DNA of 64,000 nt from Calliphora vicina (GCF_958450345.1 NC_088784.1:80005747-80069746); one strand, 5' to 3'. Shown: positions 11,585 to 24,008, numbered from the stretch's first letter. The notes: generated by a model from the letters alone, not told the origin. Made by a program: numbers and translations.

Positions 11585-12240
11585 AATAAGTAAGAAAGTA
11601 TGGTCGGGCTTGAACGACCCTACAGTAAGTAAAAAAGCAAAAACATTTTTCTTTTAAAATTTCAATAATTTATATTTTTGAGTGATTTTCGGAAATGGGC
11701 CTTATATGTGAGCTATGACCAAGTATGTACCGATCACCATGAAATTAGGTCGTGTGATTTATGTCTATATGAAAGTTTACTATGTTGAATTTTGTGAGTA
11801 TACCAACATTTTTAAGCGATTTATGCACGTTAAAGTGATTTTCGGAAGCGGGTCTATATGGGAGCTATGACTAATTATGTACCGATCGTAACAAAATTTG
11901 GTGACATGAATTTTGTATATATAAAACTTATTTAGAGCGCAATTTGTGGATATACATTTATAAATTAAACATTTATGACCGATAAAGTCCAATTTCGGAA
12001 GGACATTTGTATGGGGGCTAGGTGAAATAATGGACCGATTTCAGCCAGTTTCAATAGGCTTGGTGCTCGGGTCGAAAAAATAATATGTACCAAATTTGAT
12101 CGAAATATCTTCAAAATTGCGACCTGTACTCTGCGCACAAGGTTTACATGGACAGCCAGCCAACCAGACGGACGGACATCGACTCCGAAAGTGATTCTAA
12201 GTCGATCGGTATACTTTAAGGCGGGTGTTAGACTAATATT
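11585..12240 (+). repeat. Dispersed repeat family A, long copy 1
   Basis: It begins AAGTAAGAAAGTATGGTCGG and runs colinearly with 49676-50412. Shared blocks include GAGTGATTTTCGGAA, TATGGGAGCTATGACTAAT, CATTTGTATGGGGGCTAGGT, AAATATCTTCAAAATTGCGA and TCTAAGTCGATCGGTATACT. The start hairpin seen in the other copy is degraded here and the 3' hairpin is absent. It has no protein-coding content and is likely a non-autonomous element. Confidence 0.7.
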
Positions 12241-12289
12241 TTTGCAACCAAGCCGGCAGAATTGTACTATGAATCATGTATGTAAGTTA

Positions 12290-12446
12290 TTTGGGGGCCA
12301 CGGAAAGTTGATTTCAACATACAAACGGACAGACGGACATGGCTATATCGGCTGGGCTATCTATAACGATCCAGAATATATATACTATGTGGGATCGCAA
12401 ATGAAAAATGTAGAAATTACAAACGGAATGACAAACTTATATACAT
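12290..12446 (-). repeat. DINE-1-like element fragment, left part
   Basis: Read on the minus strand it contains TTGTCATTCCGTTTGTAATT, CATTTGCGATCCC and CATGTCCGTCTGTCCGTTTG. These resemble the core of Drosophila INE-1/DINE-1 (non-autonomous Helentron). The element appears to continue at 13385-13420 beyond the inserted palindrome, where CCTTGCCACTCATGG looks like its terminal hairpin. Confidence 0.6.
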
Positions 12447-13384
12447 GGGGAATTTCATGTCAAGTGAACCAACTTTTGAAATCGATGTCTTCCGATCGGG
12501 ATGAAATTTGCACCAAGGTTAGCTCTATTGGATAGTAACTCAGACACAATTTTTCAACAACATCGGTCGAGAACTCTCTGAGTTATAGGGGGTAAAATTT
12601 TGAATTTGGTCAAACAGGGGTTTTTTCTTATCCATGTAACTTATTACCTATTGTTCTTAGCAAAATGTGTCCCAAATAGTATAGATAGCTATTTCTTCGA
12701 TCTTTCGAAAAAAAATATTTAAAAAAAAAAATAAAAAATTTTTAATATTTTTTTTCCGAAATCAAAAACTTTTTTGACTTTTTTTTTAAATTTTTTCTCT
12801 TTTTTTTTTTTTTTTTTTTTCTTAAAATAAAGTTTAGATATTTTCCTTGAACACCTACTTGGTCGCTTAGTGGGATGCGAGTGGGATATCTATCAAAATA
12901 AATATTTTGTAACTCAAAACATAAAATTTTTGACTTTTTTTGCAAAATCAAAAACTTTGTTGACTTTTTTTTTCAAAATGGACCCTTTTTTAATCTTTTT
13001 TTTTAGGTCAAACAAAAGCTTAGATATTATCCTTGAAGACCCTTTTGGTCGCTTAGTGGGATGCGAGTGGGATATCTATCAAAATAAATATTTTTTATTT
13101 TTTTTTTTAAATATTTTTTTTCGAAAGATCGAAGAATTAGCTATCTATACTATTTGGGACACATTTTGCTAAGAACAATAGGTAATAAGTTACATGGATA
13201 AGAAAAAACCCCTGTTTGACCAAATTGTCAAAATTTTACCCCCTATAACTCAGAGAGTTCTCGACCGATGTTGTTGAAAAATTGTGTCTGAGTTACTATC
13301 CAATAGAGCTAACCTTGGTGCAAATTTCATCCCGATCGGAAGACATCGATTTCAAAAGTTGGTTCACTTGACATGAAATGCCCC
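12447..13384. mobile_element. 938-bp near-perfect palindromic (foldback) element
   Basis: The left arm 12447-12742 and right arm about 13090-13384 are inverted copies of about 295 bp. I noticed only a few differences along them, for example near 12600 and 12692. The ends read GGGGAATTTCATGTC and GACATGAAATGCCCC, and the four bases ACAT flank both sides, a candidate target duplication. The centre (about 12743-13089) is poly-A/T rich and carries two direct copies of a block containing GGTCGCTTAGTGGGATGCGA (near 12860 and 13048). There is no plausible coding frame; the open frames across it are A/T-run artefacts. It interrupts a DINE-1-like copy. Confidence 0.85.
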
Positions 13385-13399
13385 ACATATATCCTTGCC

Positions 13400-13610
13400 A
13401 CTCATGGATTATAAAAAATCTAAAACCAGCGATAGTTTCTTAAATATAGGTCGAATCAAGAGATCTGTGATTACTTATATTTCTCACCAAAAATTTTTTT
13501 TATATGAAAAACCACAAAATGACATATAGTTTCTTAAATATAGGTTCAATCAAGAAAAATACGATAATCAGTGATCAATTACATTTTCCACCAAATCAAT
13601 AGAGATCGCA
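13400..13610. repeat. Diverged, inverted relic of the 114-bp satellite
   Basis: Two units are visible, each with TTTCTTAAATATAGGT then AATCAAGA (about 13435 and 13529). On the reverse strand they read ...AATATAAGTAATCACAGATC and TTGATTC, matching the 9915-10932 satellite core. They are clearly older than the main array and in the opposite orientation. Confidence 0.55.
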
Positions 13611-14050
13611 TCGATATCCAATGTGCACCTTTGATCTTACTGTTGTATTATTTAAAGTTTGTGCAGCGATTTCTTTCCATTTTCATTGGCTAAAATTTTC
13701 CAACGTTTTTAAATAATTAGTTACTTATTTATTTGTTTATGCTTATGTTTGTTTATTATTCATACATTATTAATAATAATTGAAATAAATAAAATACAAA
13801 TTAATATTTAAGGGTACTATGTATTTAGAAATAAATTATTTACTAATTTAATTATAATTAAAGAGCTAAATTTAGTTTTTATTTATGATATTTTCACAAA
13901 GAAACGATATTTTTTTATGTATTTGCTATTATTTATTTAAACCATATTGCTTGATTGTTTTGTTAGAGTTTTTGTGCATTGTATACAAGGAATTATATTT
14001 TATTTAATTTTTAAAAATGTTATAGATATAATTGCTGTGAATTTTTGTTT

Positions 14051-17000
14051 TTACTTTTTACGTATAGACTTCAAATGCTGCTGTAGTTGTTCGCAACGTT
14101 GACACTCCTTTGTTAATTGCTTAACAGCGGCCGCATATTGTCGCTGCAATTCCAGCAGTCCTTGTAATTCTTCATTAAGCATATCACGTCGTCTTTTCTC
14201 CTCGTTGTATTTAGTTTTAACTTTTTGTTCCGTTTGCTTGACCCCATTTACAATTTGCTCGAATTGTTGTATGAACTCTTCACGGCCATGTGTTGTCATC
14301 ATGCCCTCATTGTAGGCCTCACATATGGAATTCAGCAATGAGAGTTCCTTTTCCATATAACGTTTCTGATCGTTAAGGGTGTTGTAGAGGGTGTAGTATT
14401 GTTTAGTTTCTAAGTGCTTTGAACTCACTGAAATAAAATAAAATATTTAGTCGTTTAATGCCAGTGGCCCGTAATAAGGGTTTCACTTATTTTTGGAAGA
14501 TTATTAATTGTCACTTGAAAATCACTTTAATTAACTCAAAAAAAAACAACAAACTTAAGGTGAAAGATAATTTAAAATCAAAAAACTCAACCATAAACAT
14601 AAAAAACAAGGCACATAAAAAATATAAATATAAAAAATCGCAAATTTCTCAAATAAATATTAAATATCACTAAAACAGAAATCAGCCCAATTATGAAAAA
14701 AATTCCCCGGGAGTTTTTTCCCATTGAATTTGAATAGGAAAATTGAAAAAACTCCCGGGAAGTTTTTATTCTTAATTGGGCTGAATATCACTAATATATC
14801 TAATTCCATTTCTTAACACAAATTTTACCAAAAAAAAACAAACAATAAGTTTCTTCTATTTCCCAAAAAAATAATAACCAACAAAATTCCATAAACAAAT
14901 CGCTAATTTCACACACTGGCAAAAAAAACACAAATTTCACTATTTTGTTCTAAAAATATAAGGTGAATTGATGCAAGATTCGGAAATGTCGTGCAAATCA
15001 CACAAATCTATTTTAACAAAATTTTTAAAAGAAAACTAATTTCTACAGACACAAGTTTTAAATACAAATGAATATCGATATCTACAGTGGTTGACAATAC
15101 AATGGAAACTTAGGTTTAATTCTTACAAATATTTGTTTGGATATTTTGTTGGATATCCCTTTTTTATTAATAATTCACAGCGACCACACATTGAATCAAT
15201 TAAACAATCAATAGGTCCTTTTTTGAAATGTTTTGACATTTCCTTATAAACCCATCTGATAAAGCTTCTTCATTGTTCATCTGACTCAAATCCCATGAGA
15301 TTGAGATCTGGACAGGTCACTTCAAAACACGTACCTCACTGGATTGTAACCACACGGTTACAACTTTAGAAGTAGTTTTGGGATTATTGTCGTGCTGGAA
15401 TCTCCAAACTAGAGATATATTTTCCTCAGCGTATGGATACAAAACTTCGTATAAAATGGATCTATATCCGCAGGCGCTCAATGGTTTGGGAGGGGATATG
15501 GAATAATTTCTAAAATATTTTTCCTGGTTTGTATATAAAGTTGTATAGTTTGTTCTAAAAATATTAGTTTGAGGAGGGAAATTTCCTTTTTTCCCTCCCC
15601 GTGGATCCGCGCCTGGATTCTGATTACAGTCATAGTATCTTGCCCTGAATTTTGCACATAATATCAAAATTGACTGTCTTATTTGTGGACTTGGGGCTAA
15701 AGTACTCAAAAACCCAAACCAGAAACCGATTTTTTTCTGTTTGAAAAATCGACTGGTTTCGAATATTATATATTTTCGAATAATTTTTATAATTAAGAAC
15801 TTTTTTTTAATTTTTGTAAAAAAATATAAAATTATTCTAATTTTGTTATAGCTGGCTTATGATTTACAAAATTAGGGCCTAAATATTTTTAGGTAAACAA
15901 TTTTTTTTTTTTTTCTTAATAAAAAAAATTATTGCAAAAAATTTTCAAAATTTTTTATAATTTTTTCAAAAATATTTTTTTTTTAAATTTATTAGTGAAA
16001 AAAATTTACGAGAAAAATTTTTTTTTTTTGAAAAAAAATTCTGGTTAAAAAATATTTTTACCGATTTTGACCCATTTTCAAAATTATTTTTTAATTTTTT
16101 TTTTGGTGAAAAAAAATCGGGTTAAAAAATATTTTTACCAATTTTGACCCATTGTAGTAGGTCCGACTATCTATCATTAGATATCCATAGTCTCTATATT
16201 AGTTACTTAGTAATCCAGTTATAGATCAAAAATCGTGGTTGTCCTATTTTTTTCCTTATATCTCAGCCATTTGTGGGCCGATTTTCTCGATTTTAAATAG
16301 CAACCGAATCGGGTCTATGTATGAATCATGTATGTAATGGGGGCTACGGATAGTTGATTTCAACATACAGACGGACATGGCTATATCGATTCCGCTATCT
16401 ATAACGATCCGATATATATACTTTGAGGGATCGCAAATGAAAAATGTAGAAATTACACATGGAATGACAAACTTATATACAAATATGTACCCTTGATATT
16501 CATGGTAAGGGTACATATTTGTACCCTTAACATGAATGAATTTTGTGTAACAAAAGTTACACAAAATTTAAATAATTTATTTGAAATTATTAAAATTTCT
16601 AAATAATTAATAATTCTTTGCTTTCAACAATCATATATTAATCGATTAATCGTACAACCCTTGTATTTAGATAGCCTTTGTCTCCAAATAAATCTTTTAA
16701 TAATATTTTATAGGTATTTGAAAATATTTTGACACATTTTACTGATCTGGAGTAGAATTAACGTTCTTTGGCGAACAGTTTAATTGCTAATTAAACAATT
16801 ATTTTCATTAATACAATTTTTTATATCCCTTTAAATTGTTCATTATTTGTAAAAATACATCACGAAGGCATACAATTATTTGCAATTGAAAGTTTAAAAT
16901 GAATTGTCACTCACTGCAACATTTTCTCCTTTATTTGTCAACCGATTTTCTTTTTTTACTAGCTATTGATGAGCTATAGTTTATCATCTTAAATCGGGTC

Positions 17001-19844
17001 ATACTTTTAAAACTATAAGCTACCACTGAAACAATTTTATAATAATTTAATTTCAGCTTTTATCCAATAATGATTTTGGTTGAATTTCGAACTTTGGGCA
17101 AACACTAGTATAGTTTGAACGTTTTCAGATTAAAGTTGATGTAACTATCAACTGATTTCAACTATAAACTAAAAACATAATTGATCTCAATCTAACTAAT
17201 TTCTTAAAATAAAACAAAAGAATTCTTATGACATGACTTACTTTCATTGTATAATTCATGGAATCGTCTTTGATATTGTGCCAGTTCAGTACGGTCTGGT
17301 GTATTATCCAATTGTCGTTGTATGGCCATTATGCCTCTATTACGTTTGGCTAATTGCAGTTTAAGTAATTGTATGCGTTCTTTTTCTTTCGATACCACCT
17401 GTTCACGTTCCTCAGGATCTTGGGCATTAAATATTTCGAGTTCTCTGCGAGTAAAATGATTTTTTTAACACGCTCTTTTGAATGATTTAAAGGAAACTTA
17501 CTCAATTTGTTGTTGCAGATCTGCTAAATCTTTACGGCAATGTTCTTTAAATTCAGATTCTTCCTTTTTTAGTTCATCATGAAGTTTAAGAAGTTTTTGT
17601 ACCTTTTCCAAAAGGCTAAAAGAAATAGGATTAGAATAGTAAAATAAATATTATATAGCCTTCACCAAAGTATACTTTAAGGTAAATATTAATTTTTTTT
17701 TGGTGAAAAAAATGATAAAAAAATTATTTAAAAAAAATTGGAGAAAAAAATGAAATTTGTATGAAAAATAAGTGAACAAATCGACTTATTCGCGGTTTTT
17801 TTGTTTATATAAATTTTAAACAGCAACCTATGTAAGTTTAAGTTGGATACTAGCGGATATATTGATCAGTGTTCATTTTATAAACTCCTTACCTCACATC
17901 CACACTTTGTTCGACTTTTTTATATTCCTCTATTTCTTTTGTTAACTCATCATGTTGTGCCTTTTCATTTTCATATAAATTCGCCTGTTGCTGTAACAAA
18001 TCCAAAACCTCTTTGGTCTCATTTTGATTGCGCTCCAATTTTCGCTGTAAGGCCTGTTTAGCAATTTCTAGAGATTTTATTTGATTTTGTTCGGTTAGTT
18101 CTTTAGCATCTGTTGCCATTTCCTGTATAAATTCTTGATAATGTTGTTTTAGAGCCATGCGAGTGGCACTGTCCAGCTTTTGGGGAGATCCCACTGCGTC
18201 CTAGTTTAAATAAAATTTTAAAATACACACAACAATACATATAATACCACAAACAAGTTGTGCTCATTATTACCTCATTGGTAAGAACTAGATTTTTAAG
18301 TAACTTTTCAACATCAAGCTGCAAACAAAAAATGATGGTGGCAATAAAGCAAATAAACAAAATTAAAAGAGTTTGCATATAAAATTCTGTACAATAAAAA
18401 GCCGTGGCGCACATAAATATTATTAGATCTGTGGTAACTCTATAAACCTACTTGAGTGTCCACATCATCATTCAAAGGATCGTCCGTATTTTCATTGCTC
18501 TGGCTTGTGCTAGAAGCGGCCAGCATATCACCATATTCCAATAAAGTCAAATGAACTCTGGTCTTTTCATCTTCATCTGTTAAATCTTTGCGTTGATATT
18601 GACGGACGGGATTATATAGTTCCTAGAGAGAAATATTAATATAGGAATATAAAAATAAAATTGTTAGAAATCTCAAACTGACTTGTATCCTTTTGATATG
18701 GCTGGAGGCATTGCGTATTTTCTCCAAATTTTGTTTATCACTTTTATACTGATAGTGATTGTGGGATTGACCAATAGCAAATCGTTTCAAACGTAAATTT
18801 CTTTCAGCTCTATTTTCCACCTTTAGTAAACATGCAAAAAGTTTATTATAATAATAGTTTTCTTGTGATTGCTTTCAATAATTTACCGATTTTTTAACCA
18901 GCCATTGTATTACTGGGTGTATACTTAGAAATTCCAAACCTTGTATTTGATGTGGCTCTATGCGAAAGGGGCATTTCATTTGTGGTAATACAGCAACAAT
19001 TTTTTCCACTAAAGCACTAAAAATTGAAATATAAAATATTAAAATCACTATAGTTTTGAAACAATTTAAATCGTCATTTCATGTCAACATTTTATATGAT
19101 TACATCCCATAAAGTATTAATTTTTTAATGAAAAAAGGGAATAATTACTTAGATTGACTTCCTGATATACTAAGATTGTGAAGGTTAGTTGTCCTTTCAG
19201 TTCGACCCTAAAATACCGTTTTCAAACGAAAAACACACCAGCAAATACCGTTATCACTAAAATTCCATTATGGGAAATATACCAAAATATAATTAACGAT
19301 TCGTATAAATACCTACAAATCGATAGCCAATCATGTTCGAAATACAATTGGTATATCTTAAAACCCTTAACAAATTTTAAATTTTCATCATTTTTGTAGA
19401 ATACTTGCTTAAAATACTTTATCTTGTATACATTATTGCATACATACACATTCTATCAGCTAATTACTTACATTTTTTGTCCAATTGTTAAATTTTCATG
19501 AAACAACAAATCCACATCGACATCATAATCGCAACATTCTATGCACCAAGTCATACCACCAACGATTTTATCAAATGCCGACAAACCTCTAATACATGCT
19601 CGATAGTAGCCAGCCTTTATTAACATATCGAATGTTTCCTGCTCCTTGGCGGTAGCATCAACATCCTCCCGACGTTCCACCTAATGTCACATACAAATTA
19701 ATTTGCCATTAAAATCTCACTGTACATTTCAAATAACACAATAATTTGATTACTCACTTGTACTTCACGCCCTTCTGCATCGTAACGTGTGGCCAATTTA
19801 ACATTGGATTTTATGTGTTTTGAAAATATTTCCTTATTGGCCAT
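14051..19844 (-). CDS. CCDC93 orthologue (CCC/Commander complex subunit)
   Basis: Ten coding exons, minus strand: 19844-19758, 19680-19472, 19016-18887, 18820-18683, 18622-18452, 18318-18274, 18200-17893, 17615-17502, 17444-17242, 14427-14051. Phases join cleanly to 1782 nt, 593 aa plus stop; human CCDC93 is of similar length. It begins MANKEIFSKHIKSN. Exon 2 holds the diagnostic segment GGMTWCIECCDYDVDVDLL followed by FHENLTIGQK; exon 3 holds PHQIQGLEF and VIQWLVKK. These belong to the conserved N-terminal (NN-CH-like) domain. From about residue 260 to the end the protein is mostly charged coiled coil. The last exon encodes ETKQYYTLYNTLNDQKRYME and LLNSI, the conserved C-terminal block. By homology it works with CCDC22 and COMMD proteins on endosomes in recycling of membrane cargo. 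The last intron is 2.8 kb and contains transposon remnants; the 45-bp exon 6 is the least certain. Confidence 0.9.
14683..14783. mobile_element. 101-bp hairpin MITE in CCDC93 intron, copy 1
   Basis: Terminal inverted repeats CAGCCCAATTA and TAATTGGGCTG bound a hairpin whose arms carry CCCGGGAG and CTCCCGGG. The loop is CCCATTGAATTTGAATAGG. AAT lies on both flanks and may be the target duplication. A truncated relative lies at 37474-37580. Confidence 0.75.
15085..15500 (-). pseudogene. Tc1-type transposase C-terminal remnant
   Basis: The minus strand reads SILYEVLYPYAEENISLVWR then FQHDNNPKTTSKVV, which is the Tc1 block with the second catalytic Asp (FQ.DNDPKHTSK). Its downstream continuation is degraded. 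At 15085 the plus strand has CAGTGGTTGACAATACAATG preceded by TA, which looks like a Tc1-type terminal repeat marking the 3' end. The 5' half of the transposase is missing or unrecognisable. It lies in the last CCDC93 intron. Confidence 0.7.
15890..16535 (-). repeat. DINE-1-like element in CCDC93 intron
   Basis: On the minus strand it gives the family landmarks: a hairpin GTACCCTTACCATGAATATC-AAGGGTAC (about 16490-16520), TTGTCATTCCATGTGTAATT, CGATCCCTCAAAGTATATAT, CCATGTCCGTCTGTATGTTG and, further on, GACCTACTACAATGGGTCAA followed by a long A/T-rich tail. It is non-coding. Confidence 0.65.
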
Positions 19845-21535
19845 GTCTTAAACGCTTTGATTTTAAATTTAAATACAATTAAATAATAAATAATTGTTAG
19901 TAATTGAACTTTACTGGAAAATTGCACTAAATTTCCCTATTTCACTTTTGTTGTGTTTTTTTCGCACACACAGCTGTTTTTTGTTGACATCGCTTGAAGT
20001 TGTTGTTGTTGTTTATGCCGGGATATAGTGTTGCCATTCCATGGGATTGTCAAATGTTGTGGGCATATTGATTTTAGGACATTTCAAAACTTCATTATTC
20101 GAAACGTTATAATGAATACCGTAATATTTAACAATTAATATAAAAAATAATCATTGTAAAATTACAAAAACAAAATTAATAATTACATGATCTCTGCCCT
20201 TCGAACATAAACACAAAGTTGGAAATCGTTAAATTAATATAGAAAGGCCATAACTCGTGTTTTTTTAAGTTGAGATTTTTTAGCTATATATGATATATGA
20301 GCGTACCATTTATCGAAATAAATGAAATATTAAGGTAACGAAATATAGTTCCGTTATTCTGCCGATGATATTTCTTATATTAAGAAATACAAATTAGACT
20401 TGGCGAAGGTAGAATACATGTATACGTGTTATTTACCCCTTGAACATAATCCTAGGCTCAACGTAGCAATTTTTATTGCTAAGCACAATCAACAATGTCG
20501 GCAGAACAATAGCACAGCGATTGCTTTACCCTAGGTCTCCACTTAGAAATATTTATTGCTGCAATTGTCAAAATTGATGTCAATAATGTAAAATTTCTTC
20601 TTTCTATGATTCGGTGCGATAAATTCATACATATTTAATTTATTTAAGTACCAAAAATAAAAAAAACAAAGAAATTAGAGAAAAAAATCATTCAACACAA
20701 AATATAAGCAAAATACACCTCAGTTTTTCATAGAACTTCCCGTGTTGAAAATTTAGTATTTGTGACGAACGTTTTCTCCACCTAAAGCAATCGCTCTGCT
20801 GTTATTCTGCCGACGTTATTGCTTGTGCTTAGCAATAAAAATTGCTACGTGGAGACATAGTGTTAGGTGGAGAAATATAAGATTGTAATTACACCGACTC
20901 ATGGAAAGAAGATATTTGATATTAGTAACAACTACATATATTTATGTTAATCTGCCCACGATAGTTATTATGTTAAGAAATAAAAATTGCGTTTGAAGAC
21001 ATGTGAAGTTGTCGTTAACACATAGTATGAAAAATATTTTTAATTTATCAAGTATTTTTGTAAGTGTATCGTTTGTTGTTTTCTGGCAACACCTTATCTT
21101 GAAGCATTTCAAATTCAGTAATGCCAATATATCAAAAAGGTAAGCTAATATTCGTAAGTGCCGATTACAGATCTTTTAAATAATGACAATATATTAGCGG
21201 TAGTATTATAATTATGGTAGGAATTTGATATTTTTCCATTTTATGTTTGTTTATATAAAGATTTCTACAAAAAATGTACTTATAAATAGGTATTTCGTAT
21301 TAATGTAATTTCTTGCAGAAAAACGCTATGTTATTAAGCAACAATAGCTAATTTGGCATCACTGTTTTCATTGGCATTTCAGTTTGCCGGTTTTGTTGTT
21401 GGTTGTTTAATTCATAGAAAAAATTTCGGCGTCTTCGTTGGAAAAAACAACGTGCTTGTATACTATTTTAAATAAATGTTATAAAATTATTTAGGATTTT
21501 TACGCTTAAACCATTAGAAATTCTAATAAATAAAA
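19845..21535. promoter_or_regulatory. Divergent intergenic region between CCDC93 and csul
   Basis: This 1.7 kb separates the two head-to-head start codons and must hold both promoters and 5' UTRs. I see no clear TATA or initiator motif to place a start site. The middle quarter is occupied by an inverted-repeat MITE (20449-20871). The rest is AT-rich and has no other gene. Confidence 0.5.
20449..20871. mobile_element. Foldback MITE with ~80-bp inverted arms
   Basis: The left arm (20449-20540) and right arm (about 20774-20871) are inverted copies. Both contain ACGTAGCAATTTTTATTGCT then AAGCACAA, GTCGGCAGAA and GCGATTGCTTTA. The ends carry CCTAGG/CCTAAC and GTCTCCAC words. The interior of about 230 bp is unrelated AT-rich sequence with no coding content. 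Confidence 0.8.
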
Positions 21536-24008
21536 ATGCCATACGTATGTCTACTGCAAGAAGGCATTTCAAATTTGCCCAGTCAAATTGATAAAGCCCA
21601 CCGTAATAATTATTCCGTTGTGGCAGTACCACTCAATTGCGTGGACATGCCATTGGAATTTCAACGTGAACCCATGAAAGAAAAACAAACGGATTTTACG
21701 TATTCGGATCTCGTGCTAACAGCCGATTATTGGAATGGCAAAATCATAACATTACTATCGGACACCATTGACTGTGATTCACAAGATGAGGAGGTGCGAA
21801 AAAATTCGGTGGAGATATTAAAACGTGATATTTCCTGGACTGAGCATCTACAATATGGTGGTTACACTATGATGAAATTGAAACAAAGAAACAATTTAAA
21901 TTTAGCAACAGTTTTGACAAATAAATCTAAGGGTAAGTGGTAATAAGACCAATTTTCTTGAAAGCATTAAAAAATAAAGTATTTTTTCTTTAAATTTTTA
22001 AGGCATTATGCTATTACAAGTTCCTTTATACAATAGAGCGGTGGCTCAAGCAACCTGTCGTCGTGATTTATCTGAAGACGAAGTTTTAGCTTTAGAAACT
22101 GAAGACAGCTGGCACTGGTGGAATCATTTCCGCAGAGCAGCTGATTTTAATCCCAAACTAAAAGTTGTTCTAGAATTTAACGAGGGAGAACGTCCCGATC
22201 TAAATGTTATTTGTCGTTGGTTAGGAGAACCAGTTGAAGCTATAATCTTGCCTTCTACCATGTTTATAAGAAACCGTCATAATTTCCCGGTGCTTCCAAA
22301 GGCCTGGCAAGAGGTCTTAAAACTATTTATTCAGGCTCATGCCAATTTGATGGTTTCCACAGATACCGATGATGGTAGCCTAAAGATGTACACCGATTAT
22401 TTAATTAATTTTCGCGAAACGTTTAAGGATTCGCATGGTTTACAAAGGTATAGGAGAGATATTTATATTAGAATTTATTAAGTTAATTATTTGTTATCTT
22501 TTTTTAAGCTATGAAGACGTTTTGGAGATACCTCTGCAACCTTTATATGATAATTTGGACTGCTATACGTATGAAATCTTTGAAAAAGATCCCGTTAAAT
22601 ACAAACTCTATCAGGATGCCATAGAAGCAGCCTTAAAAGATCGTGTTAAGGAAGAGGAAATTAACGATAAATTGGTGAGTTAAATTTTCTTAAGTACAAA
22701 TTGTTGGATTTTGTTAAACTATTTGTGTCAGGAATGAAAAAGTTTAAATGATTGTACTTTTTTGATACAATTTCATATAGAACCATGTAGTACTTCCGAT
22801 ACAGTCACACAATTTTCAGTATTTTATGTATAAACACTAATTTACAAATTAGTATAGACGCATTTCAGTTTTTGGTTTCATTGCTTGTTTAACTTTAAAA
22901 AGTTTCGTAAAAATCAACGCAATCTAAAATTCTTATCTTTTTGCCAGAATTCTTGAATTGAATAAAGAAAATTATAATAAATTGTAAAAAATAAATTTCT
23001 ATATTTCTTTTGCAGACTATTATTATGGTATTGGGAGCTGGTCGTGGTCCATTGGTTAGATCAGCACTAAATGCAGCAAAAAATACCAATCGTAAAGTTA
23101 GAGTTTATATCATAGAAAAAAATCCTAATGCCATTCGCACTCTAACAGCTATAGCCAAGAAATTATGGCATAATAATGGTAAGATTTAGTTTTATCTACT
23201 CTTCTTACCCTAACTTATTAATCATTCTTAATATTTTACTTTCAGATGTACACATTTTCTCCAAAGACATGCGTGAATTTTCGCCACCCGAACAGGCTGA
23301 TATATTAGTTTCAGAACTTTTGGGTTCTTTTGGTGACAATGAGCTTTCGCCCGAGTGTTTAGATTGTGCCCAAAAGCTATTGAAACCCGATGGCATAAGT
23401 ATACCCTGTAAATCGGTATCGTTTATAAATCCCATAATGTCATCGAAACTCTATAATTCCGTGCGTCAGGTGGTGCGTCGTGAGACATTTACACGCGAAA
23501 AACAATCCACTTATCACACACATGCCGAAAGCGGTTTTGTGGTATTACTTAAGAATATATACAATATTGACAAGACTAAAGCATTATTCGAATTTGTCCA
23601 TCCAAATCGTGAGGCTGTTATTGACAATAGTCGTTATAAGGTATTGAAATTTGAAGTAGATTTAGATTGCGTTTTGACGGGTATAGCGGGCTACTTTGAA
23701 TGTGTGCTCTACAATGACATCATTATGAGTATTAATCCACCAACTCATACCATAGGAATGCCCTCCTGGTTTCCCATGTATTTTCCATTTTCGGTAAGTT
23801 TGTAATAAATTGCTAACTGTACATATATTTTAATATTTTGTTTGCTTTCTAGGAACCTATGGATATTAAAAAGGGTCAAACTATTGAAATACATTTCTGG
23901 CGTTGTGTTTCAAAGCAACAGATCTGGTATGAGTGGTGTCTGGCCTCGCCCTATACTACACATATACATAATTTGGGTGGTCGTTCCAGTCCAATTTATT
24001 GCACCTAA
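21536..24008 (+). CDS. csul: Capsuleen / PRMT5, type II protein arginine methyltransferase
   Basis: Six coding exons: 21536-21932, 22003-22447, 22509-22674, 23016-23178, 23246-23793, 23853-24008. They total 1875 nt in phase, 624 aa plus stop; Drosophila Csul and human PRMT5 are similar in length. The N-terminal half is the TIM-barrel part (start MPYVCLLQEG, with LGEPVEAIILPS in exon 2). Exon 3 opens with YEDVLEIPLQPLYDNLD. The SAM-binding loop VLGAGRGPLV is at residues 341-350, EKNPNAIRTL follows, and the double-E catalytic loop SELLGSFGDNE places the key glutamates at E414 and E423. The C-terminal beta-barrel has FVHPNR and FWRCVS..QIWYEW. Using SAM, the enzyme makes symmetric dimethylarginine, normally with an MEP50/Valois partner, on Sm proteins and PIWI proteins in the cytoplasm. 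AATAAA at 24016 is close to the stop. The gene looks intact. Confidence 0.96.

Noticed and set aside
12742..13172. Open frames rich in Lys and Phe across the centre of the palindrome
   Set aside because: They arise from long A and T runs in the palindrome centre and are mirrored on both strands; nothing suggests a real protein.
15317..15709. 130-codon minus-strand frame as a possible new gene
   Set aside because: The middle to C-terminal part matches a Tc1 transposase (YPYAEEN, FQHDNNPK), and there is a Tc1-type end at 15085, so it is a transposon remnant.
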